NCBI GenBank assembly: GCA_023954855.1
Contig: JAGSGY010000002.1
Coordinates: 62,001 to 126,000 of the forward strand
Reading direction: 5' to 3'
From: Pseudomonadota bacterium
GTDB taxonomy: Bacteria; Myxococcota_A; UBA796; GCA-2862545
DNA: 64,000 bases
The position numbers were made by a program, and so were the translations under genes. Positions 33,907 through 41,024 of the stretch are shown piece after piece (position 1 is the first letter of the stretch; each line of letters starts with the position of its first letter). The notes under the pieces were generated by a model. That model was not told where the DNA came from. It did no database searches and saw only the letters and a program-made list of their open reading frames with translations.

Positions 33907-36537
33907 ATGCGTCTCGTCGGTCGTGTCGGAGTGTTCGCCCTAGCGGTGCTACTTCCTTCGCTCGCGTTCGCGGACCCGAAAGACGACGCACGTCGTCACT
34001 TCGTGGCCGGTCTAGAGTCGGCGAAAGCCGAGCAGTTCGAAGTGGCTCTGCAGCACTTCCTGGCCGCGCAGGATGCCTTTCCGCATCCCGCGACGCTCTA
34101 CAACATCGCGAGGACCTATACGGACCTCGGCGACTACCAGAACGCGCTCACCTATTACCGGCTATTCCGGGACCTCGACCCCACGCGGGCCGATGAGGTC
34201 GACCCGGTCATCGAAGCCATCCAGCTTCGCTTGACCCAGCGGACGGCTCCGACCACGGTCACGGTCGGCACCCCACAGGTGTCGAGCGGCGGTGGCGGCG
34301 GCGGTGGCGGCGTGGTCATCGTCAGTGGGGCGACACCTGAAGAGATGGCACGCATCACGGCACTGAGTGCCGAACTCCAAGCCCTCAGTGGCACGATCAC
34401 CGAGCGGATCGAGAACCCGCCGGAGCCGACGGCGGTCGAGGCCATTCCGGTTGGCGACCCGGATGAGCTTCCGCCCGAGACTGAGGTCATCCCCACTGCG
34501 GGTGGTGACCTTCCCGATATTCCCGGCGGCGGCTACGCCGTCGAGGCGTATGAGCGCCAGGTCGTCACGGCCTCTCGCTACGGCCAGGACCCGCTCGATT
34601 CACCGTCCACGCTCACCGTGGTCACTGGCGAAGACCTTCGCATCATGGGGGCGACGAGCCTCCGCGAAGTGTTCCGCCGCGTGCCGGGCTTTGCCGTCGC
34701 AGAGTTCACGGCCGGAAACGCGCCGTCGTCTATCCGCGGCTTCAACGATGAACTGCCGAACAAGGTGCTCATCCTCATTGATGGTCGCTCGACCTACGAA
34801 GACTTCATCGGAACGACCTTCCAGGAGAGCTTCCCGGTGGGCTTCGACGAAATCGAGCGCATCGAGATCATCCGCGGACCGGGCTCTGCCGTGTACGGTG
34901 CCAACGCCGTGACCGGCGTGGTCAACATCATCACCCGCACGCCGGGTGAGGGCGGCAGCTCCGTCAGTGTCTCGGCGGGCAACGCCGCGACGCTCCGTCC
35001 AGAGCAGTTCGGCGGCTACATCAACGGGTCCGCAGTGGCGAGTGGTCGCGCGGCCGACACGGCCTACCGGTTCTCCGCTGGCTACAAGTCCTACGGTCGC
35101 TGGGAAAAGGACTTTGACGCCGGTCAGTTCCCGTCTCAAGAGCTCTATCAGCAGGACCAGGAGACCGGCCTCGCAGCGCTTCGCGCCAACGGTCGCCTCG
35201 ACCGGACCTTCCTCGCAGGTGACGGCTTCGCCTCAGTGTCGGCCGGGTTCTCCGATACCGACATGGAGTTCCAGAACCAGGGCGTCCTCGGTACCTATGG
35301 TGCCCACTTCCGGAACCACTACCTTCGCGGTGACATCTCCTACGGCGCTGCGCACCTTCGCGTGTTCTGGAACAGCTCCAATGCCGATGACATGAAGCGG
35401 TGGACCGACCTGGGTGATCACGCCTTCCCCGTAAACTTCGATATCAACGCCGACACGGTGGATGCAGAGCTCGAGGGCAACTTCGAGATCGACACGGGCC
35501 CGTTCGTCCAGCGTATCAACGGTGGCCTCAGCTACCGTCTCAAGATGCTTCGCGACTTCGCCTTCGTCGGAATGGACGATGACGGAGAGATCCGGACGAT
35601 TTCCGAGAATCACTACGGTGCGTTCTTGCAGGACGAAATCACCTTCGACCGACTCAAGTTGGTGCTGTCGACGCGGTACGACCTCGACCCCAACATCAAC
35701 CCTGCGAAGACCTTCTCGCCTCGCGGCTCGCTCATCATGCGCATTGCTGACCAGACCTCGATTCGAGCCAATGTCGGTAGCGCCTTCCGCGCGCCCAACA
35801 TGATCGAGAACTACAACGACTTTGTGCTCCCCACCGGCGATGACGGCGTCTTCTTGCAGTTCGACTCGTCGCGCTTTGACGTCGAGCCCGAGCGCATCGT
35901 CACCGCGGAACTCGGGTTGCACGATCAGTCCACTCTGTACCACTCGGCTGATGTGGCGGTGTACTACAACAGGCTGGTGGACCGTATCGACATTGCCGAT
36001 GTCGAACCGACCCTCGAGTTCTATGACGACGCCGCTGGTGGGTACCGCGCCGGTCATTCCGGCTTCGAGAACCTCGACATCACCGATGTGGGCTTTGGCC
36101 TCGAGGCTGAGGCCGAGTTCTACCCAGTGGACGGCTTGGACGTCTACACGAACGCGACGCTAGCCTTCCAGTATCTGGTGAGCGCCGAGGGCGACTGGGA
36201 GCGCAGCAGCGAGGTGTCCACATTCAAGGGCAACCTGGGGGCGAGCTACCGAACCAAGTACCGCACTGACGTGGCGATGGACTTGAACTACATCGGCAAG
36301 CAGGAGTGGGCCGTCTCCAAGATTGGAGGCGATGGCATCTTCAGGGACGAATACTCGATTGTGCCCGCTCGTCTGTTCCTGAACGGGCGCGTCGGCGTTC
36401 GACCCTTCCAAGATGAGAAGCTCGAGTTCTCCCTCACCGGGTACAACTTGATTGGCTTCGCCAAGCCCGCCATCGAACACCCCAAGGGACAGAGGGTCGG
36501 TGGACGACTCTTTGGCTCTGCTACTTACCGTTTCTGA
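33907..36537 (+). CDS. TonB-dependent receptor with N-terminal TPR domain
   Basis: An 876-residue outer-membrane receptor. The signal peptide ends at about residue 22 (LPSLAFA). Residues about 28-110 form TPR helices (HFVAGLESAKAEQFEVALQHF, TLYNIARTYTDLGDYQNALTYY). A run of eight glycines lies near 132-139, then a short coiled helix (ITALSAELQALSGTITERIE) and a Pro-rich linker. The plug domain begins near 215 (YERQVVTASRYGQDPLDSPS) with GATSLREVFRRVPGF, SIRGFNDELPNKVLILIDGR and RIEIIRGPGSAVYGANAVTGVVNIIT. The 22-stranded barrel fills the rest and ends FGSATYRF. Energy-coupled uptake is expected, and the substrate is unknown. AGGGGA precedes the ATG. A TPR front end on a receptor is unusual; such domains may hold a peptidoglycan or partner protein. 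Confidence 0.9.
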   Translation: MRLVGRVGVFALAVLLPSLAFADPKDDARRHFVAGLESAKAEQFEVALQHFLAAQDAFPHPATLYNIARTYTDLGDYQNALTYYRLFRDLDPTRADEVDPVIEAIQLRLTQRTAPTTVTVGTPQVSSGGGGGGGGVVIVSGATPEEMARITALSAELQALSGTITERIENPPEPTAVEAIPVGDPDELPPETEVIPTAGGDLPDIPGGGYAVEAYERQVVTASRYGQDPLDSPSTLTVVTGEDLRIMGATSLREVFRRVPGFAVAEFTAGNAPSSIRGFNDELPNKVLILIDGRSTYEDFIGTTFQESFPVGFDEIERIEIIRGPGSAVYGANAVTGVVNIITRTPGEGGSSVSVSAGNAATLRPEQFGGYINGSAVASGRAADTAYRFSAGYKSYGRWEKDFDAGQFPSQELYQQDQETGLAALRANGRLDRTFLAGDGFASVSAGFSDTDMEFQNQGVLGTYGAHFRNHYLRGDISYGAAHLRVFWNSSNADDMKRWTDLGDHAFPVNFDINADTVDAELEGNFEIDTGPFVQRINGGLSYRLKMLRDFAFVGMDDDGEIRTISENHYGAFLQDEITFDRLKLVLSTRYDLDPNINPAKTFSPRGSLIMRIADQTSIRANVGSAFRAPNMIENYNDFVLPTGDDGVFLQFDSSRFDVEPERIVTAELGLHDQSTLYHSADVAVYYNRLVDRIDIADVEPTLEFYDDAAGGYRAGHSGFENLDITDVGFGLEAEAEFYPVDGLDVYTNATLAFQYLVSAEGDWERSSEVSTFKGNLGASYRTKYRTDVAMDLNYIGKQEWAVSKIGGDGIFRDEYSIVPARLFLNGRVGVRPFQDEKLEFSLTGYNLIGFAKPAIEHPKGQRVGGRLFGSATYRF

Positions 36538-36546
36538 GGTCTGACG

Positions 36547-37836
36547 ATGCGCAACCATCTCAAGTCTTTCGCCTTCGTCGGTCTCGGCTGCATCTCCGTC
36601 ACCATGCTCGCCATGGTCGGCTGTGACTACGAAGCTCCCCGCTCCGAAGAGTTCGGCGAGGAGATTCCCGAGAATGTGCTCAGCGGAGAGGTCGTCCTGG
36701 CCATTTCGATTGAGCAGGAACTCGGGCCGGTCATTCTCCTGGTCGCCGACGCCAACAATCCGTCCCCCCCAGAGGGGACCGGTTCGCCGATCACGCTGAC
36801 GACCATCTCGCCTGACGAGTTTAGTGTCGGGACGAACGGCTTGCTCTCGGCACCGTTCACAGTCACGGGCATTCCCGATGGCGAGTGGCTGATCACCGGC
36901 TTCATGGACATCGACCGCGACTTTACGCCACTGTTTGGCCCGTTCGGCGGCGCCACCTGCGAAGACGTGCTCGGCGCTCACATCAGCGACCTGACCACCC
37001 AGGAAATCGTGCCGATCACGGTGGGCGGTGGCGACCGGGTCGACAACCTTGCGGTGACGCTCGGCATTCAGCTCTCGACCGAGCGCCCGGCGTTTACTTT
37101 GGAGCCTTCGGTCACCGCCGACGCTTCGTTCGACAATGGCACGGCGGTTCAGCTCGGACTGGTCGACCCCCTCGGACTTCCACAGACCTTCCGGGTCGAG
37201 TCGACGGCGGTTCACGCCAACGCGCTCGGCTTGCCGTACGAGCTCAACGGCCCGTTCGACTGGACGGACCCGGCGCCATGCGAGACGGGCATGCTCGTCA
37301 CGGTCTACGACAAGGACCTCGACGGTGTCGCGGATGATCATCCGGACTTCCCAGGAGTCGGGCTCTCCGACATCTGGCCGCGTGTGTTCCTCACCTACCT
37401 GGGAACGTCGCAGAACGCAGACGGGTCCTGGAATGGGGCCCCTGCCGAGGGTGAGTCCTGGGCAGGCGTGGCAGCGTACAGCCCGCTCGCCAACCACGAC
37501 CTGACCGCGATTGCCGCCATCGATGGCGCCGACAACGACCGCGACGGCGCAGTCGACGAGGCCGGCGAGCAGCTGCTCAACACGCCAGTGATTCTCGCCG
37601 GCATTGACCTCGCCTGGCTCCCCGCAGCGCTCCACTTCACGCCTGACGGCGAGTCCGAGATGGTGGTGGATGAGTCTGAGATCCCGGCAGGCCACTGGGA
37701 TGTGACGGTCATTCTCGAGACGGGACAGACCTGGACGGTGCCGAACGCAATGGCTGTGTCGACCTCCACGGATCCGGGCTTCGAGCCCGCGCGCCAGGCC
37801 GAGACGCTCTACCTACAGGCGGCGGCCGCCGAATAG
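36547..37836 (+). CDS. TonB-receptor-associated lipoprotein
   Basis: A 429-residue lipoprotein with lipobox MVGC (Cys26). Only 9 bases separate it from the TonB-receptor gene, and a strong terminator follows, so the pair forms a complete transcription-unit end. The mature part is beta-rich (Ig-like phrases such as SGEVVLAISIEQELGPVILL and VTGIPDGEWLITGFMDIDRD). Two Asp-rich turns, VYDKDLDGVADDHPD near residue 255 and DGADNDRDGAVDEAGEQ near 325, have the DxDxDG look of calcium loops. It may act as a surface ligand-binding partner of the receptor. The binding idea is from context; no substrate is named. Confidence 0.7.
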   Translation: MRNHLKSFAFVGLGCISVTMLAMVGCDYEAPRSEEFGEEIPENVLSGEVVLAISIEQELGPVILLVADANNPSPPEGTGSPITLTTISPDEFSVGTNGLLSAPFTVTGIPDGEWLITGFMDIDRDFTPLFGPFGGATCEDVLGAHISDLTTQEIVPITVGGGDRVDNLAVTLGIQLSTERPAFTLEPSVTADASFDNGTAVQLGLVDPLGLPQTFRVESTAVHANALGLPYELNGPFDWTDPAPCETGMLVTVYDKDLDGVADDHPDFPGVGLSDIWPRVFLTYLGTSQNADGSWNGAPAEGESWAGVAAYSPLANHDLTAIAAIDGADNDRDGAVDEAGEQLLNTPVILAGIDLAWLPAALHFTPDGESEMVVDESEIPAGHWDVTVILETGQTWTVPNAMAVSTSTDPGFEPARQAETLYLQAAAAE

Positions 37837-37857
37837 GGACCGTTTGCGCAGAGACAG

Positions 37858-37888
37858 AAAGACCCGGGACAGCGTCCCGGGTCTTTTT
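37858..37888 (+). terminator. Intrinsic terminator, probably bidirectional
   Basis: A perfect 10-bp stem, GACCCGGGAC pairing with GTCCCGGGTC around the loop AGC (37861-37883), is flanked by AAA on the left and TTTTT on the right. It lies 21 bases after the TonB-partner lipoprotein stop and 12 bases before the end of the convergent minus-strand gene, so it should end transcription from both sides. Confidence 0.9.
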
Positions 37889-37899
37889 GTTTCTGAACC

Positions 37900-38961
37900 C
37901 TACTGTGGGGGGTTGAGCACGTCCGGCCACAGCTCTTCGGCGCGACGGCGGCCCAGGCGAACCTGCGTGCAGAACCAGGTCCAGCGACCGATGTGGTCTT
38001 CTGGGGCCTCGGCATCGCAGACGGCGAGCACCTGGTGCTGGGCTTCGCGTACGTACTTTCCGCCCAGGAAGCGGAACATCTGGGTGAGCTGACGCAGCGC
38101 ATCGCCTTCACGCTCGACGCCGAGCGCAGCCTTGAGGCCGACGGCTACGGAGTCCTCGGCGGCTCCGAGCGGCGGCAGAATGCTGTGGGAAGGCAGCTGC
38201 ACGAGATGGCTGGCGACCTCGGCCACGGACTGGAACAGCGCGATGTCACGACCGTCATCCTCGCGGGCGAGCCGTCGGGCTTGCTGCAGCCACTCTTCCG
38301 CGGCATCGCGGATCGCGGGGGACAAACAGTCGAGGATCCAGTCGAGGCCGTCGCCATCGAGGAGCTTGCGGAAGTCCTCATGCGACAGCTCTGGCGAGAG
38401 GGGGTCCTCCATGGCCATGTGCCCGATGTAGCGGGTCACGGGTTGGCCTCGGGTACCCGACAGGGCGCGGCCGGCGCGAAGGGCGAGAGCTACGCGGGTG
38501 AGGGGAGCGACCTCGGCCCGGAACAGCACGTCGAGCACGGCGGGGTCCGAGGACACGCCAAGCACCTCGAGGGCGCTGCGCAGACGCTTTGCGAGGTGAC
38601 GGGCGGGTACGCGTGGGTCGCGGGACAGGCGCACGTAGGCCTGGGTCGCCGGGTGGCCGCCCTTACCAGAGCGGTCGACCTCGAACCAGCCATCGACCCC
38701 GTGGGGAGTGGCGCTGACCAACAGGGGTTGCCCTGGGGGGCCTGGCACGATGACGGTTCCGCCAACGCCTTCTTCACGGCCTACGCCGCAGCCAGCGAGT
38801 GGCGGAGCGTAGAGGAGTGCCGGCCCGTCGACCGCCACCCAATCGCTCTCATCCGAGAGGATGTTGACGTTGAGCACGAGGCCGAGCTGTCTGGCTCGGG
38901 TGAGCAATAGGATGCCTGCTGTGGTCGCTCCGGGAGCGCTGCCGGTGAGCACAATATCCAT
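37900..38961 (-). CDS. Unrecognised protein co-transcribed with the KptA-Nudix gene
   Basis: A 353-residue protein that I do not recognise. There is no signal peptide and no clear membrane helix; the N-terminus is hydrophobic but interrupted (MDIVLTGSAPGATTAGILLL). The rest is mixed alpha/beta with a long charged helix (AIRDAAEEWLQQARRLARED) near residue 215 and conserved-looking WTWFCTQVRLGRRRAEELWP near the end. The segment GHPATQAYVRLSRDPRVPARHLAKRL near residue 100 suggests substrate or nucleic-acid contacts, but no motif identifies an enzyme. It lies five bases after the KptA-Nudix gene and ends at the bidirectional terminator, so it belongs to the same transcript and probably to the same pathway. 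Confidence 0.6.
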   Translation of the reverse strand: MDIVLTGSAPGATTAGILLLTRARQLGLVLNVNILSDESDWVAVDGPALLYAPPLAGCGVGREEGVGGTVIVPGPPGQPLLVSATPHGVDGWFEVDRSGKGGHPATQAYVRLSRDPRVPARHLAKRLRSALEVLGVSSDPAVLDVLFRAEVAPLTRVALALRAGRALSGTRGQPVTRYIGHMAMEDPLSPELSHEDFRKLLDGDGLDWILDCLSPAIRDAAEEWLQQARRLAREDDGRDIALFQSVAEVASHLVQLPSHSILPPLGAAEDSVAVGLKAALGVEREGDALRQLTQMFRFLGGKYVREAQHQVLAVCDAEAPEDHIGRWTWFCTQVRLGRRRAEELWPDVLNPPQ

Positions 38962-38966
38962 GGGAA

Positions 38967-39986
38967 CTAGCCTTCCTTGGGCTTGAAGAGTGCGGGGAGC
39001 GCTCGTTGGCGCAGAAGCTCGCGGGTGCGCTGCATCAGCGGAATGAGGCTCGTGTGGCGGACCACCCTACACGCCTCGTCTGGGCTGAACCAGCGCACGT
39101 CTCCGATTCCCTCTCGCGTGGAGGGATTGAACGCGTCCATCGGGCCTTCGGGGCGGACCAGGTAGAGGTAGACCCGCTTGAGCCGGGGCAGTCCACCCGG
39201 TGCCAAGAAGCCGTAGCGGACCTCGCCGAGAGTAGCGATCACCGTGAACGGCACGTCGATGCCCATCTCCTCGCAGATCTCGCGGCAGCCGGCCTGCTCG
39301 GGCGTCTCGCCGGGCTCGAGCTTGCCCTTCGCAACTTCCCAGGTGGTGCGATTGCGGCGCTTCACGCGAATCAAGCAGAGCTCGGGCCGGCCATCGGGCC
39401 GCAGGCGGATGGGAATGCCACCGGCGGAGAGCTGCTCCGCGTAGTTTGGCTGAAGGTTGAGCATGTGTGCGAGCGGCATGTGGTCTGCGAGGAACAGCCC
39501 GCTTCGACGGCTCTTGGTGAAGTAGACGTTGTCGCGACGCGCTCGTGAGGCGTCGATGACCAGTAGGCGAGGCTCGCCGCGAAAACGGTGGGCTGTGCGC
39601 CAAGCCCCCGACTCATCGCCTGAGAAGACGAGCGGCCGGGTTCCGCCCTCGAGCACGCCGGCTGCGAGGATCTCGTCGACGCGTTCTTGGGTCGTCGCGT
39701 GAAACAGAATGTCGGGGTGCAGTGGCAGGCGGCGCCCACGACTGCGATGTGCGCGCACCTTGCTGCCGCGCATCTCGAACCCGCGATCTTCCGATGCGAT
39801 GTTGGCGATGACGTCGGGTGCGATTTCACGATGTACGAGCCGCGACACCGCGTCCACCAGCTCGATCAACGACACCCAGCCGTCTCGATCTGGACGGAGG
39901 TTGCCGCGTTCGGGGCGGTGGCGCAGCAGAAACGCCATCGTCTTCGAGAGGCGGATCGGATCCACCTCAGCGCGGTTGTGTGACAT
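38967..39986 (-). CDS. RNA 2'-phosphotransferase (KptA/Tpt1-like) fused to Nudix hydrolase
   Basis: A 339-residue, apparently cytoplasmic fusion protein. Residues about 10-190 match the Tpt1/KptA fold, which removes the 2'-phosphate of spliced RNA using NAD+ and releases cyclic ADP-ribose phosphate. Features are LSKTMAFLLRHRPE (residues 13-26, with R22-H23), DRDGWVSLIELVDAV, KVRAHRSRG, DILFHATTQERVDEIL (92-107), PRLLVIDASRARRDNVYFT and SGLFLADHMPLAHML. The usual GHS after the IRA motif and the HVHLS segment are altered, so activity is uncertain. Residues about 196-320 are a Nudix hydrolase with a complete box at 221-243 (G221, E227, R235, E236, E239, E240, G242). Such enzymes split ADP-ribose or nucleotide products. 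The start at 39986 is 54 bases inside a longer frame; no good ribosome site supports either. Confidence 0.8.
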   Translation of the reverse strand: MSHNRAEVDPIRLSKTMAFLLRHRPERGNLRPDRDGWVSLIELVDAVSRLVHREIAPDVIANIASEDRGFEMRGSKVRAHRSRGRRLPLHPDILFHATTQERVDEILAAGVLEGGTRPLVFSGDESGAWRTAHRFRGEPRLLVIDASRARRDNVYFTKSRRSGLFLADHMPLAHMLNLQPNYAEQLSAGGIPIRLRPDGRPELCLIRVKRRNRTTWEVAKGKLEPGETPEQAGCREICEEMGIDVPFTVIATLGEVRYGFLAPGGLPRLKRVYLYLVRPEGPMDAFNPSTREGIGDVRWFSPDEACRVVRHTSLIPLMQRTRELLRQRALPALFKPKEG

Positions 39987-40107
39987 TGGGAAAGAGGGAG
40001 CTGGCGCGTGCCTGGGCGGCTCCGGCCTGGAGCGGCGCATGGCAATGAGCGCACGAAGGGGTGTTGCCCCTATTCTACCTCAACGCCGATACGGAGAGCG
40101 GCATGGC

Positions 40108-40947
40108 CTACGGAGTGGCTTTCTTCACGTTGTGGGGCCGCGCGTCGATGACCTTTCCAAACCGGTCATAGATGGTCGCCCGGTCGGACTTGTTGTTCCA
40201 GATCGGTGTGTCGCTTCCAAGGAAGATCGCGAGCTGCTCCATCGGGTTGCCCTGGTGCTCGCCCTTGCCGCTGTGCACCTTGACCGTGTGACCGGCGGGA
40301 ACAGTGAGGGCCGGGAAGGTCCAGGTCTGGCCGGTCGACTTGCCGATTTTGTAGCCATCGACGTTGATCGGCTCATTGCTGACATTGGCCACGCGAAGGT
40401 ACTCGCCGTTCACATTCTCGCGGTCATCGCCGGGGGCGTTCGCGTGGAAAGACGTGATGTGCAGCGCGCCTTGGTAGCGCTCCGTGCTCCAGATGCCGCG
40501 GTTGGCCGCCTTGGCCTTGGATTGCGCCTCGAGGAACGGAGTGAGGTCGGTGTCGTCCGGAGGAATGATGAACAGGTGGGCCAAGCCCAGCTCGAGCAAG
40601 TGGATCGAGAGGTTTCCGCCATCGGGGCGCTGTAGTCCCGAGACGATGCGGCCGTAGCCGTCACGCGGGTTCTCGCTGCCCAGCAGCAATGTGATCTCGT
40701 GACCTGCCAAGAAGGCCTCTGCGGCTTCGCGACCTTCGATGCCGTACGCCTCCGCCGGCTTGAGCTCGGGAGTGTTCACCCACCGAAGCCGAATTTTGTC
40801 GCCGGTGGTGAGGGTGACCGTGTCCCCGTCATACACGCTCGCAACGGTCGAGCTCGCAGGCGGAAGTGGCCATCCACCTTCGGGCGGACCGCCCCCGGCG
40901 AGGGCTAGGGGAGCGGCGATAAGAAGCCCGAGGAGCAAGGAACGCAT
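40108..40947 (-). CDS. Secreted thermonuclease with lamin-tail domain
   Basis: A 279-residue exported nuclease. The signal peptide is about residues 1-18 (MRSLLLGLLIAAPLALAG). Residues about 35-145 are a staphylococcal nuclease-type (SNc) domain: VYDGDTVTL, KIRLRWVNTPELK and YGRIVSGLQRPDG carry the metal aspartates and the two active-site arginines of the family. Residues about 165-275 form an Ig-like lamin-tail domain (LHITSFHANAPGDDRENVNG, GQTWTFPALTVPAGHTVKVHSG, DRATIYDRFGKVID) of the kind attached to surface or extracellular nucleases. The enzyme is expected to degrade DNA or RNA outside the cytoplasm. The ATG at 40947 follows GGAGAG; a longer in-frame start would overlap the upstream protease gene. 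Confidence 0.9.
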   Translation of the reverse strand: MRSLLLGLLIAAPLALAGGGPPEGGWPLPPASSTVASVYDGDTVTLTTGDKIRLRWVNTPELKPAEAYGIEGREAAEAFLAGHEITLLLGSENPRDGYGRIVSGLQRPDGGNLSIHLLELGLAHLFIIPPDDTDLTPFLEAQSKAKAANRGIWSTERYQGALHITSFHANAPGDDRENVNGEYLRVANVSNEPINVDGYKIGKSTGQTWTFPALTVPAGHTVKVHSGKGEHQGNPMEQLAIFLGSDTPIWNNKSDRATIYDRFGKVIDARPHNVKKATP

Positions 40948-41024
40948 GCATCTCTCCGTAGTGCGCGGCGTGAGAGTTCTAACACCTGCGCACCCAGACT
41001 TCGTCCCCCTGAGAAACGGGCCGT

